Assembly (NCBI GenBank): GCA_014380365.1
Contig: JACMJZ010000031.1
Span: forward strand, 62,001 to 126,000
DNA from: Pyrinomonadaceae bacterium
Lineage (GTDB): Bacteria > Acidobacteriota > Blastocatellia > Pyrinomonadales > Pyrinomonadaceae
Length of the DNA stretch: 64,000 bases
Direction: 5' to 3'
Within the stretch, counting starts at the first letter, position 1, and every line of letters begins with the position of its first letter. Below the pieces are notes generated by a model, which saw only the letters and a program-made list of their open reading frames with translations, had not been told where the DNA came from and made no database searches. A program made the position numbers and the translations under genes. Shown here piece after piece: positions 50,128-59,536 of the stretch.

Positions 50128-53067
50128 GTGAAAAGATCGGTTTTTACAACGGGGACATGGTTAGTGTTGGCTGGCGCCGCTCTGCTGGTTACCGCCGGCA
50201 TACTGAACTTTGCCCAGCGGCTCAGGCAGGAAACCCCTGCGTGGGATGGGATTAGTTGGACCGACACCAATCAGGGAATAATCGCAGACAATGTGGCCCC
50301 GGGCTCCTCCGGCGCACACGGTCGAATCGTGCCCGGCGATCATTTGATCGCGATCAGTGTGGACAATAGGAAGTACGAACGCGTGTATCGGGCCAGCGAC
50401 GTCCAGATGTATCTGGACCGGGCGCGAGTTGGCGGCGATATTCATTACTTCATCGAACGACCATCTTACCCGGAAGAGAGTCGTTACTATTATGCCGATC
50501 TAAGCGGGCTTGATTCGATCCATAAGTGGACCCCGAGTGATCTCTACGTCAATGTCATCGGTCTCGTTTATCTCTTTGTCGGCTTCTTTGTGCTTTTCAA
50601 GCAGGGTGGACGAGCACCTTTCGCCTTACACTTTGCTTCGCTCTGCCTCGCGGCTTTTGTTTTTCATTCCTACAATCCGGTCGGCACTTTCAGAGATCTC
50701 GACCTGGCAATCGCCTTCTTACGAAATGCTGCCTTCATTCTATTCCCTCCGCTCTTCTTACATTTTTGTCTGGTTTATCCCCAGCGGCAGCAGCTCTTTT
50801 CAGAGAAGCGTTCGCGTGCGTTGCTCCTCTACTCCCCGGCAATCGTTCTTTTGTTGCTTGCTTGTGTAGTTTTTCTGCGCGGGGAGGTGGCCAAGCTGGT
50901 CGGCCTTCCACGAGTCCCCACGGTTTCTGACAATTTTATTGGGTTCTTTTACAAACTCAGTTTTGTGCACTTTGTCCTGGGGCTAACGGGCGGCGTCTTT
51001 TTCCTCGTGCGAACCTGGACCAGAGCCAAGAGCGCGGTCGTCAGACAGCAAATGAAGTGGGTTATCTGGGGCTCGGTGCTGGCAGTCGCGCCCTTTGCGT
51101 TGCTCTACTCCGCCGGATTTCTGCTGGGCGCTGAAGCCGACCCCTGGCTCACGAATGTCGCTGTCCTGCCGTTGATTCTGATCCCGCTGGCGTTTGGATA
51201 TTCTGTCGTTCGCTACCGGTTGATGGACGTCGAGCTGGTTGTCCGCCGAGTCTTCGTTTATGTACTGACAACTCTGGCAATCGCTCTGATGGTAGGTTCA
51301 GTTGTTTACTTTGCGGGCATCTACGCGCTCGGCGGCGATCATCCGAGCACCACGTCGGGTGAAATAACTCTAAGCGTAGTCATAGCGATAGTCGCGATGG
51401 CCGCCATCGTCATGATAGCCGCGCCGGTGAAGACGTTTCTTCAGGAGCGAATCGACAGAATGTTCTATGGTGAGCGCTACGACATGCGGCACAGCCTGCT
51501 CGATTTCGGTCGCACACTTTCCGCCACCACCGCGCTCGATCCGTTGCTTGATTCGCTCGTCAGCCGACTGCAGCAGGTTATGAATGTGGGTCGGGTGGCG
51601 ATTTTTATCGAAGATAAGAATTCGGAAGCCGGTTATCGCGTGGCCCGGTCCGCCGGATTGTCCGGTGAGATGGTCGTGCCACCGGACTTTCGCGAGATGA
51701 TCCGTATTCGCTCAGCGGAAAGCGGGGTAGTACGCACTGACGATCTCGACCTTATTCCCGAGACGACTGGCTTCGTTCGGCGCGCGCTTCACTATTATGT
51801 GCCCTGCGTGGTCCGCGGTCGGATGGTCGCGGTAATTGGACTGGGCCGGTCCGCCGATGGCGCGTTGCTTTCTTCGGAAGACATCGACATTCTGTTGACT
51901 GTTTCCGGTTATGTCGCGGTGGCCATAGAAAACAGTCTGCTGTATCAGGAGCAACAGGAGCGAGCCGGCGAGCTGAAGCTCCTGAAGGAATTTAACGAAT
52001 CGATTATCGAGTCGATCAATGTCGGACTGCTGGCCGTGGACCTCAATGGCTGCGTCACCCGCCTAAATTCAGCCCTCGAAGAGATTCTCGACCTTAGCCG
52101 CGCCGAAGCAGTAGGCAAACGCGTTGAAGATCTGTTTTCAGAAGATTTTACCGATACGTTACGCCAAGTGCTGGGCAACGATCGTTGGCAACTCCGCGAG
52201 ATTCGCAACATCTACAAGATTCACACCGCCACTCGCGGCGGCCGCTCGCTGGTGCTCAACATCGCGATCGCACCCTTGCAGGATTCGTTGGAGCAAACCG
52301 GCGCCCTCGTCGTGCTCGAAGACGTGACCTCGCGAATTCGGCTCGAAGAACAATTGCAGCAACGCGAGAAACTTTCCTCGATTGGTTTGCTGGCAGCCGG
52401 CGTGGCCCACGAAGTGAACACTCCGCTCACCGGCGTCTCGTCATACACGCAAATGCTGCTCGGCATGCTGGCCGAAACGGATCCAAAACATGCGCTGCTG
52501 CTAAAAGTGCGCCGCCAGGCTGAACGCGCGACAAATATCGTCAATAACCTGCTGAACTTTTCCCGCACCGGCGGGGCCACCGAGTTTTCCGAAGTGGACA
52601 TCAGCCGCGTTCTCGACGACACCTTGCAACTGCTCGAGCCGCAGTTGCGCGGGAACCAGATAGAAATCATTCGCGCCTACGATCCTGAGTCACCCAGAGT
52701 TTTTGGTAACAGCGGCCAGTTGCAGCAGGTGTTTACCAACCTCCTGATCAACGCCCGCGACGCGACGCCGGATGGCGGTTCAATCAGAATCAGTACCATC
52801 CCCGCCGACGATCACTCGGTGATGGTCGAGGTGTCTGACAGCGGAACTGGAATCGCTCCCGAAAACGTCGCGAAAATTTACGATCCGTTCTATACAACCA
52901 AAGGCGTCGGGGAGGGTACCGGCCTCGGTCTCGCTGTCTCCTACGGAATCGTGCAGGAACATTCCGGACACATTAGCGTCGAAAGCGCTCCCGGACGAGG
53001 CACCACATTTCGCATCACCCTGCCGACCGCCCACGCGCGCATGCGTTTGCAAGCAGTGGGCGAGTAA
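50128..53067 (+). CDS. Multidomain sensor histidine kinase (PDZ-like, 7-8 membrane helices, GAF, PAS, HisKA, HATPase)
   Basis: 979 residues; GTG start with AGAAGG upstream. An N-terminal helix is followed by a PDZ-like domain (GIIADNVAPGSSGAHGRIVPGDHLIAI) near residues 50-115, then about eight hydrophobic helices to residue 440, a GAF domain (about 465-620), a PAS domain (ESINVGLLAVDLNGCVTRLN, from about 630), the H-box AAGVAHEVNTPLTGVSS with phospho-His near 757, and the ATPase boxes VFTNLLINARDA, VSDSGTGIAPE and GEGTGLGLAVSYG. No receiver domain. The probable partner is the sigma-54 regulator at 54280, one gene away. Confidence 0.94.
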   Translation: MKRSVFTTGTWLVLAGAALLVTAGILNFAQRLRQETPAWDGISWTDTNQGIIADNVAPGSSGAHGRIVPGDHLIAISVDNRKYERVYRASDVQMYLDRARVGGDIHYFIERPSYPEESRYYYADLSGLDSIHKWTPSDLYVNVIGLVYLFVGFFVLFKQGGRAPFALHFASLCLAAFVFHSYNPVGTFRDLDLAIAFLRNAAFILFPPLFLHFCLVYPQRQQLFSEKRSRALLLYSPAIVLLLLACVVFLRGEVAKLVGLPRVPTVSDNFIGFFYKLSFVHFVLGLTGGVFFLVRTWTRAKSAVVRQQMKWVIWGSVLAVAPFALLYSAGFLLGAEADPWLTNVAVLPLILIPLAFGYSVVRYRLMDVELVVRRVFVYVLTTLAIALMVGSVVYFAGIYALGGDHPSTTSGEITLSVVIAIVAMAAIVMIAAPVKTFLQERIDRMFYGERYDMRHSLLDFGRTLSATTALDPLLDSLVSRLQQVMNVGRVAIFIEDKNSEAGYRVARSAGLSGEMVVPPDFREMIRIRSAESGVVRTDDLDLIPETTGFVRRALHYYVPCVVRGRMVAVIGLGRSADGALLSSEDIDILLTVSGYVAVAIENSLLYQEQQERAGELKLLKEFNESIIESINVGLLAVDLNGCVTRLNSALEEILDLSRAEAVGKRVEDLFSEDFTDTLRQVLGNDRWQLREIRNIYKIHTATRGGRSLVLNIAIAPLQDSLEQTGALVVLEDVTSRIRLEEQLQQREKLSSIGLLAAGVAHEVNTPLTGVSSYTQMLLGMLAETDPKHALLLKVRRQAERATNIVNNLLNFSRTGGATEFSEVDISRVLDDTLQLLEPQLRGNQIEIIRAYDPESPRVFGNSGQLQQVFTNLLINARDATPDGGSIRISTIPADDHSVMVEVSDSGTGIAPENVAKIYDPFYTTKGVGEGTGLGLAVSYGIVQEHSGHISVESAPGRGTTFRITLPTAHARMRLQAVGE

Positions 53068-53196
53068 CAGGCTCCGCGCGGAAAAAGGGCAGAGCTGAAC
53101 AAGCTCTGAACAATCCAAGAAAACCCCACGAAGTACGGCTTCGATTCATAACCATAAAATCTCGAATAAAGCGGCGCACATGTCGGGGCACGAACC

Positions 53197-53931
53197 ATGA
53201 CAAGAGCGGGTTTTCTAAAGAAAATAATATTCGAGAAAGTGATCACCCGCCTGAACGCGTTGAATTCGCGACACTCCCTGGTCGGAGATACACCGTTCCT
53301 GGACTCGAAAGGATTCCCATGGGTGCGAGAGTTGGAATCCAACTGGTCCCTAATTCGAAAAGAGCTTGAAGGCATCATCAGATATCGTGAAGAACTACCC
53401 AACATACAGGATATCTCGAAAGAGCAACTACCGCTGACTGATGATAATTTGTGGAAAACTTATATCCTCTTTGCTTATGGTCACAAACACGAGAAGAGTT
53501 GTCACCGTTGTCCAGGTACGACGAGGGTTGTAGAGAACATACCGGGGATGAAAACTGCGATGTTTTCAATAATCGGCCCTCGTAAACATATCCCTGCGCA
53601 TCAAGGCGCTTATAAAGGCCTTGTACGATGTCACCTGGGGCTCATCGTTCCTAACCCCAATCCCAAATGCAGGATTAGTGTCGGCACGGAAACCGGTTAT
53701 TGGGAAGAGGGGGCAAGTCTGATCTTTGATGACACTTTTCCGCATGAAGTTTGGAATGATACGGATGAATACAGGGTTGTCTTGCTTCTAGATGTTGTCA
53801 GACCTCTGCCATTTCCCCTCTCCGTAATTAACGGGTTAGTTATAAAAGGCTTTGGCTCTTTGCCGCTCGTGAAGGATGGGAATGTGAATTATGAAAACTG
53901 GGATGTACGGTTTGAACGAGATACTGCTTAA
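53197..53931 (+). CDS. Aspartyl/asparaginyl beta-hydroxylase-like dioxygenase
   Basis: 244 residues. The fold is that of AspH/LpxO-type Fe(II)/2-oxoglutarate enzymes: IIGPRKHIPAHQGAYKGLVRCHLGLIVP supplies an iron-binding His (RCHLGL), FDDTFPHEVWNDTDEYRVVLLLDV supplies the second His and the Arg that binds 2-oxoglutarate. No signal peptide. Substrates in the family include Asp/Asn residues in proteins and lipid A. It lies 129 bp after the histidine kinase and before the regulator gene on the same strand. Codon use is more A+T-rich than the neighbours, which could point to acquisition. Confidence 0.88.
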   Translation: MTRAGFLKKIIFEKVITRLNALNSRHSLVGDTPFLDSKGFPWVRELESNWSLIRKELEGIIRYREELPNIQDISKEQLPLTDDNLWKTYILFAYGHKHEKSCHRCPGTTRVVENIPGMKTAMFSIIGPRKHIPAHQGAYKGLVRCHLGLIVPNPNPKCRISVGTETGYWEEGASLIFDDTFPHEVWNDTDEYRVVLLLDVVRPLPFPLSVINGLVIKGFGSLPLVKDGNVNYENWDVRFERDTA

Positions 53932-54279
53932 GAAATGGCTGTCCACTCGATCTGCCTGTCCGGCAACCGCCGAATTTCTGATTACTTTGACATACGCCTC
54001 GCTACGCACTCGGAAACAGGTTGTTGCACCCAAGGCACCCTAAGCTCGCGATAACGTCCCCGCCGCGCCTAATAACGGGTACGCAGCGGAAGCGCAATCA
54101 GCATGTCTCTAATGCAAGGCCGGTCGCTGGCGGCAGTTTGTGCGCGTCGCGGATGCCCAGAGTTCGTGTCATTTCAGGTTCTTCGTCGTTCGGCTCGTTC
54201 TCTCCCTCTCCCTCCGGCTTTTTTTTTGCCCTGATCTCCCCTACACTGACCTTCCCCAAAAAACCAAGGATGATCACTA
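53932..54279. other. 348-bp intergenic region before the regulator gene
   Basis: The 96-aa ORF 54021-54311 has no ribosome binding site and is rejected. The sequence is low in structure; a ggctttttttttgcc stretch is the only feature. Probably carries the regulator's promoter, and shows that hydroxylase and regulator need not share a transcript. Confidence 0.4.
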
Positions 54280-55713
54280 TTGGCGCTAAAGACGGAACGA
54301 CGCGTGGCTAAAAAAGGCTCAGTATTAATCGTTGACGACGAAGAGATCATGCGTGAGGTATTGGAAACGCTGCTCACTTCAGAGGGTTACCGTGTCGACC
54401 TGGCCAAGACCGGCGAAGAAGGGCTCGAAGCATACGGTCGGCGTGCCTACGATACGGTGCTGCTCGATGTCTCCATGCCCGGCATCGGCGGGCTGCGTGC
54501 GCTCGAAGAATTCCTGAAGATGGACTCGGAAGCCTCCATTGTGATGATCACGGCTTACGCCACCTTTGACACCGCCATCGCGGCCTGGGAACGCGGCGCC
54601 TATGGCTGCATCAGAAAGCCTTTCCAAAACGAGCAAATCACAGCCACCGTTGCCGCGGGTATAAAACGCCGGCGCAAGGAAGAGGAGCGGCGCACGCTCC
54701 GTCGCGCCATGAGTCGCGCTGTGGATCGCGGCGCCATCATCGGTCGCTCGGATGTGATGCAGGAGGTTTTCAGGCTGGTCGAACAGGTGGCGCCGGCTCG
54801 CTCCACCGTTTTGATCACGGGCGAAAGCGGAACGGGCAAGGAACTGATCGCCCAGGCGATTCATGAAGCTAGCACGCGCGCGGGCAAGGCTTTTGTTACC
54901 GTCAACACTTCCAATATTCCTTCGGAACTTCTGGAGTCGGAACTCTTTGGCCATACGCGCGGCGCTTTCACCGGCGCCGTCGCTGCCAAGAAAGGACTAT
55001 TCGAAGTTGCCGACAACGGCTCAATTTTCCTCGATGAAATCGGTGACATCCCACCCGAAACGCAGGTGCGACTGCTGCGCGTGATCCAGGAGCGCGAGTT
55101 TACACCGCTTGGCGATACCACGCCGCGACGCGTGGACGTGCGGATCATCGCCGCTACAAATATTGAGTTGAAGGAAGCAGTGAAGCAGGGAACTTTCCGC
55201 GAAGATCTTTATTACCGCCTGGCGGTTGTGCCTATTGAGCTGCCACCGTTGCGGGACAGGCGTGAAGACATTCTGCCTCTGGCCCAACACTTCATCGAGA
55301 AGTATAACGAAGAGAACGGCCGCAAGGTGTCTGAGCAGATCGCACCCGACGTGCTGGCGCTGCTCGAGGCTTACTCATGGCCGGGCAACGTGCGTGAACT
55401 CGAGAATGCGATTGAGCGGGCAGTGGTCATCGCTCCCGGCGACGAAGTCTCGCGTCAATGTCTGCGTCCGGAAATAAGTGATCCGCAGTCTGTAGCCAAC
55501 GCTTCCGAAGAGGGTGCGAGTGTGGGCGCGGTGGCTGACCTTGGCCGGGGCATCAACTTCTATGACCAGGTGCGACGGTTTGAGATCGATCTCATCCGTC
55601 GCGCTCTAGATCAGACCGGCGGCCATCAGTCGCGGGCGGCGCGCCTGCTGGGGATGAACGCCACCACGCTTAACTCAAAAATCAAAACCTACAACATCAA
55701 TCTCCGGCCATAA
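54280..55713 (+). CDS. NtrC-family sigma-54-dependent response regulator
   Basis: 477 residues. Receiver domain: LIVDDEEIMREV at the N-terminus and phospho-acceptor Asp in VLLDVSMPG near residue 63. AAA+ domain: Walker A GESGTGKELIAQA near 181, sigma-54 contact loop GAFTGA near 228, and the Walker B region NGSIFLDEIGD. Fis-type HTH at the C-terminus (HQSRAARLLGMNATTLNSKI). The start is TTG at 54280 with AAGGA upstream, chosen because no ATG fits; GTG 54304 is the alternative. Probably phosphorylated by the kinase at 50128 and activates sigma-54 promoters; its targets are unknown. Confidence 0.95.
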   Translation: MALKTERRVAKKGSVLIVDDEEIMREVLETLLTSEGYRVDLAKTGEEGLEAYGRRAYDTVLLDVSMPGIGGLRALEEFLKMDSEASIVMITAYATFDTAIAAWERGAYGCIRKPFQNEQITATVAAGIKRRRKEEERRTLRRAMSRAVDRGAIIGRSDVMQEVFRLVEQVAPARSTVLITGESGTGKELIAQAIHEASTRAGKAFVTVNTSNIPSELLESELFGHTRGAFTGAVAAKKGLFEVADNGSIFLDEIGDIPPETQVRLLRVIQEREFTPLGDTTPRRVDVRIIAATNIELKEAVKQGTFREDLYYRLAVVPIELPPLRDRREDILPLAQHFIEKYNEENGRKVSEQIAPDVLALLEAYSWPGNVRELENAIERAVVIAPGDEVSRQCLRPEISDPQSVANASEEGASVGAVADLGRGINFYDQVRRFEIDLIRRALDQTGGHQSRAARLLGMNATTLNSKIKTYNINLRP

Positions 55714-55983
55714 GTGAACTGTTTGACGGGGGGATAACCATCATCTTGAACCCCTTCCCGTATTAGGTCTCAACTGTGATCAGCTTGTGGTCGGGAAGGT
55801 GGGCTTGCCCCGCTCCTGCATGATGAGGGAGTGCTCTTTGTGTCTCTGTTACTTTGTGGTGAAATCTATTCTGGATGTTTTCGCATCGGAGAGAAGCAGA
55901 GCAGTTGAGTGATTACAGAGTTGTGAAGGAAGCCTTGAAAGTGATTGAGACACGCTTGAATTGATCTTTTCCTTATGTAGAAC

Positions 55984-57168
55984 ATGGCTGAAGCAGTGGA
56001 ACAAATCGTCAATCGGAAGTCGCCACTCTGCGACAGGCATGCGCGACTCGGCGGGATAATGATCGAGCGCGATGGCTGGCAGGTCCCGTCATCCTACGGC
56101 GATGTGTTACTCGAATATGCCGCAGTGCGCGAAGGCAGCGCAGGTCTCATCGATCTCTCCCCGCGCGGTCGAATCCTGGTTAGCGGCACTGAAGCTATTC
56201 AGTTTCTCAACGGTCTCATCACGAATGACATGAAGACGCTCGAAGTTAACACCTGGATGCCGGCGGCGTTTCCCAATGTGCAGGGGCGTTTGATAGCGAG
56301 CGTGCGGGTAGTCCGCTTGCAAGACGAAGGGACAGGCAAGAATGTCTTTCCTACGTTCTTACTCGATACCGAGGCTGCCACGCATCAGAGCGTGTTGAAA
56401 ACCATCGAACGATTTACTCTCGCGGGCGACTTTCGTGTAACTGACATAACCAACCAAACGGCGCTCATTTCAGTGCAGGGAAGAAAGGCGGCCAGCGTCG
56501 TTCGGGCCGTTCTCGGTGATGCGGCGAGCGAGCTAGACGGAAACGCAGCCCGCCAGTGGCACGTGCATGCTGCGCGTGATGATCACGGGCGGGACGCCCG
56601 TGCCACGTCGGAATATGGTGAGCTGACTGCGATCAATGCGTCGCATGCTGGGGAGGACAGGTTTGATCTAATCGTCAATTCGAATCATGCTGCTGGCATG
56701 TGGGCCGCGTTGCAAGATGCAGGCGCGCGACCTGTTGGTTATGAAGCGCTTGAAATATTGAGAATCGAAGGCGGCCAGCCGCGCTACGGCGTGGATATGG
56801 ATGAATTCAACGTGGTAACTGAGGCTCTGGACGACGCAGTTAGTTATACGAAAGGCTGTTACATCGGGCAGGAGATCATCGCGCGCATCAGGTATCGCGG
56901 GCATGTGGCGAAGAAGCTAACGGGAATTGTCTTCCCGCAAGCGGCGAAAGTCGAAGCGGGCGCGGTCATTAAGTCGGCGGATGATAAGGAGATCGGACGG
57001 GTTACTTCCGCCGTCTATTCACCACATCTGGGCCGCAGAGTGGCGTTGGCCTATTTGAAATACGACTACCTGGCGCCGGAGACCAGCGTCATAGTCACGT
57101 CTGGCGATGAAAAAGTTCCGGGCAAGGTCGCGGAGCTTCCGTTTGTGAAAGGGAGTCCGGGGCAGTAG
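55984..57168 (+). CDS. ygfZ: YgfZ/GcvT-family folate-binding protein
   Basis: 394 residues. The family mark KGCYIGQEIIARI near residue 295 (KGC-x-GQE) identifies the YgfZ group, which binds tetrahydrofolate and supports Fe-S cluster proteins such as MiaB; it is not the glycine cleavage T-protein. The N-terminus has YAAVREGSAGLIDLSPRGR and NGLITNDMK. Two peptides do not belong to the family pattern and are coded by dispersed repeats: EGTGKNVFPT near 118 and DDHGRDARATS near 200. Both keep the frame, so the gene is probably still functional. Followed 47 bp later by the small conserved gene at 57216. Confidence 0.9.
   Translation: MAEAVEQIVNRKSPLCDRHARLGGIMIERDGWQVPSSYGDVLLEYAAVREGSAGLIDLSPRGRILVSGTEAIQFLNGLITNDMKTLEVNTWMPAAFPNVQGRLIASVRVVRLQDEGTGKNVFPTFLLDTEAATHQSVLKTIERFTLAGDFRVTDITNQTALISVQGRKAASVVRAVLGDAASELDGNAARQWHVHAARDDHGRDARATSEYGELTAINASHAGEDRFDLIVNSNHAAGMWAALQDAGARPVGYEALEILRIEGGQPRYGVDMDEFNVVTEALDDAVSYTKGCYIGQEIIARIRYRGHVAKKLTGIVFPQAAKVEAGAVIKSADDKEIGRVTSAVYSPHLGRRVALAYLKYDYLAPETSVIVTSGDEKVPGKVAELPFVKGSPGQ
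56328..56354. repeat. gggacaggcaagaatgtc repeat inside ygfZ
   Basis: Resembles the intergenic hairpin at 15897-15920 (gggacaggcaggaatgcc). Reads in frame as GTGKNVFPT. The complementary arm has decayed, so it no longer forms a good hairpin. Confidence 0.7.
56556..56607. repeat. gtggcacg...cgtgccacg inverted repeat inside ygfZ (copy 2)
   Basis: 52 bp almost identical to 32860-32910, with terminal arms gtggcacg/cgtgccac. Translated in frame as HVHAARDDHGRDARAT. This is a direct case of a dispersed repeat carried in a coding region. Confidence 0.93.
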
Positions 57169-57215
57169 CCCCGCACCGTCGCTCTGAACGCTGGATTTTG
57201 CGGAGACTTAGATCG

Positions 57216-57500
57216 GTGGCTGAAGAAACTAACAACCGAATCCCCGCGGACCTCGACTACGAACAGGCCCGACTCGCCTATTCGATCATCGAATCACTGC
57301 TCGAACATACGAAAGTCATTAGCGACCTGATCGCAGTGATGGCGCAGACGCTTGATGAGGACACCACCAAAGCGCTCACCCAAACACCCGTCTGGACCGC
57401 ATATCTCGACAGCCGCCGCCGCATGGAAGGCACCCGCAAAGACGTTGAGAAATTTGCTGAGTCTATGAAGAAGCTCGGAGGCGACGAATCGGTCGCCTGA
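57216..57500 (+). CDS. Small conserved-looking protein of unknown function
   Basis: 94 residues from GTG 57216, which has GGAG ten nt upstream; the ORF track starts six codons earlier at TTG. Mostly helical: YEQARLAYSIIESLLEHTKVI and ESMKKLGGDES. No signal peptide or known motif. It follows ygfZ by 47 bp. A second, broken copy of its last 90 bp lies at 59374-59463. Confidence 0.75.
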   Translation: MAEETNNRIPADLDYEQARLAYSIIESLLEHTKVISDLIAVMAQTLDEDTTKALTQTPVWTAYLDSRRRMEGTRKDVEKFAESMKKLGGDESVA

Positions 57501-57513
57501 GTTATAGCAAGCC
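57423..57513. repeat. Direct duplication, intact copy
   Basis: 91 bp covering the 3' end of the small gene and the bases after its stop (tgagttatagcaagcc). It matches 59374-59463 at roughly 85% of positions, in the same orientation, with the peptidase-TPR gene between the copies. Confidence 0.9.
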
Positions 57514-57559
57514 CACGATCCTTACTGCCGGCCCGTTGTTACGCGGCGGGTTGCGCCAT

Positions 57560-59338
57560 TCAGCCGCCACTGGCGGTGATGCGTCCAATCTCAGCAAGAG
57601 CCAAAGGGTATTCGATAAAGTCTTTGTTACCATTCTCCCTAACCCAGTGAAGATGCCGCAGAGCCTCCTCGCGAATGCCGCTCAACGATAGATCCAAACC
57701 AATGTAAGCATGTGCCTCGGTGAGCTTGTCATTGTCTGTCGCCAGCGCGAGAAGTTCCGGTGCAGTGATCTGGCGCTGTAGGTAACGGATCACCGGATAC
57801 GGCCATTCGGAAGCGGTTAGCTTCGTGGCGGCTTCGGCAAGGACATTGCTTGCCGGGGTGGCCTGTTTTGATTGTCTGAGGCCGAAATGTAGCGCCAGAG
57901 CCATATACGGCGAGTGGTCATCGTGCCACCCTTGCAGCCTCAGATACATGCGGGCGTCGGAGCCGGCGAAAGTCCCGCGAGCCAGACGCAGGTACACGTA
58001 GCTGCGACTTCGGTAGAGATATGGATTCCTGGGGTCGAGGCGGGTGGCCTGCTTGAAGGATGCAACGGCATCCTCATCTCTTCCCAGGTTGAGGTAGGCG
58101 TACCCGAGATCGGAATAAGACTGAGCCACCTCGGGTTTCAGTTGGATCGCCTGCTGGTACGACGTGATCGCCTCCTCGTAACGCTCTTCCCGACTTAGAA
58201 CGTGGGCGTAATGAAGGTGGCCAAGGTAGTTACGCGAGTCGCTGGCGATGGCAGACTCCAGGAGCTTCCTGGCCTCCGGTAACCTGTTCTGGCCCAGGCG
58301 CAGAATGCCTAACGAGATCTGGCTCATGGTGAAATTAGCATCAAGTTCGCGAGACTTTTTAAGGTAAACTTCAGCTTCGTCAAATCGCCTTCCGCGCAAG
58401 AGCAGATCTCCAAGGTAGTACTGCACCTCAGCTTCCGGCATCGGAATCCTCGCTGTATCTTTCGCGAAATCAAGTTGCTTGGGGAAGGTGATACTCAGGC
58501 TCGGGAAAGGTAACTTAGTCAAATAAGAACGTAATTCACGCTCAATGGTCTTGTAGTCAGCCTGAAACGATTGGCGAAAATTCTCCTCCACGGGAATGCC
58601 CGCGCTCAGACCGTCGATAAACTTCATGAGTTGAGGTTGTCTCTTACCTCCATTGTGAAGCATCAGAAATTGGACAAGTGCCCAGGATTGGGCGTAGAAA
58701 ATCCCTGCCTTGCCACTTTCATTGTAGTGGGGCGACTTGCGATTGACCTTAAACAACGTATCCAAAGGCAGGAATCTGCCTTCCCTCAACGTGAAGATGT
58801 GGCGGGGAATAGGGGCGCCGATCGACGCCTTTCGGCCATCATCTGAGGTCGTGAAGGTGCTGAAATACTCGGCCAGTCCTTCATCCAGCCAGGGAGGCGC
58901 GTTGGGCAGGTTGTTGCGGGTGACGAAGTGCTCGTATTCGTGAAAGATCACCTGATGCGGATCAATACCGCCGAGCTCAGAGGTCAGCGCGATATAGTTG
59001 CCGTCAGCAAAGGCCAGGAAGTAGCCCCCGACGTTTTCTCTCGTCTTGCCCTTGTACTGAGGCTTGAAGGGCTTAAACGAGGCGTGGCTCTTGAAGAGGA
59101 AGACGGTGGTGGGGACAGGCGTCTCGATCCGCGCCTTCGGAAAGAGGAGCGAGAGCACATGGCGGAATTCCTCGAGCTTGGTGGCCAGTTTCCGGATGTC
59201 ACGTTCGCCACCATTGCCGATGACGGTGAAGTTCTTTGATTTCACCTTTATCCAGTTCTCTTTAGCTGAGGAGGAGGACGCCGGAAGCAGCAGCAGGAAA
59301 GCGATGACAGCAAGTTTGGTGGCAAAGGTTCGTTTCAT
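57560..59338 (-). CDS. Exported HExxH peptidase-like protein with TPR repeats (DUF1570-like)
   Basis: 592 residues with a signal peptide (ATKLAVIAFLLLLPASSSSA). A gluzincin-like domain near residues 30-260 contains HEYEHFVTRNNL and PPWLDEGLAEYFST, giving the HExxH zinc motif and a downstream Glu. From about 300 on, TPR units are clear (AQSYSDLGYAYLNLGRDEDAVASFKQATRLDP). Probably a periplasmic or surface peptidase; substrate unknown. It sits between two copies of a direct repeat, convergent with the small gene on its downstream side. Confidence 0.9.
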   Translation of the reverse strand: MKRTFATKLAVIAFLLLLPASSSSAKENWIKVKSKNFTVIGNGGERDIRKLATKLEEFRHVLSLLFPKARIETPVPTTVFLFKSHASFKPFKPQYKGKTRENVGGYFLAFADGNYIALTSELGGIDPHQVIFHEYEHFVTRNNLPNAPPWLDEGLAEYFSTFTTSDDGRKASIGAPIPRHIFTLREGRFLPLDTLFKVNRKSPHYNESGKAGIFYAQSWALVQFLMLHNGGKRQPQLMKFIDGLSAGIPVEENFRQSFQADYKTIERELRSYLTKLPFPSLSITFPKQLDFAKDTARIPMPEAEVQYYLGDLLLRGRRFDEAEVYLKKSRELDANFTMSQISLGILRLGQNRLPEARKLLESAIASDSRNYLGHLHYAHVLSREERYEEAITSYQQAIQLKPEVAQSYSDLGYAYLNLGRDEDAVASFKQATRLDPRNPYLYRSRSYVYLRLARGTFAGSDARMYLRLQGWHDDHSPYMALALHFGLRQSKQATPASNVLAEAATKLTASEWPYPVIRYLQRQITAPELLALATDNDKLTEAHAYIGLDLSLSGIREEALRHLHWVRENGNKDFIEYPLALAEIGRITASGG

Positions 59339-59373
59339 AATCCTGTCCTTAGGGTGAAGCGCAACTCGAAATA

Positions 59374-59463
59374 ATGGAAGCCACCCGCAAAGAGTTGAGA
59401 ATTTTGCTGAGCCTATGAAGAAGCTCTCAAGCGTCGATCAGTCGCCTGAGTTATAGCAAGCCG
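59374..59463 (+). pseudogene. Broken copy of the 3' end of the small gene at 57216
   Basis: atggaagccacccgcaaaga... through gcctgagttatagcaagcc repeats the end of 57216-57500 with small deletions that break the frame. No start or promoter. It marks the other side of a segmental duplication or insertion around the peptidase gene. Confidence 0.85.
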
Positions 59464-59536
59464 TCGCGACTACTCTTTGAAAAACTTGAATACTTCCGCT
59501 TGATGAACTCATCTAATGCCCATGGCAACTCTGTCA

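Noticed and set aside
55984-57168. Annotation as glycine cleavage T-protein (gcvT)
   Set aside because: The KGCYIGQE motif marks the YgfZ group, and no other glycine-cleavage genes are nearby.
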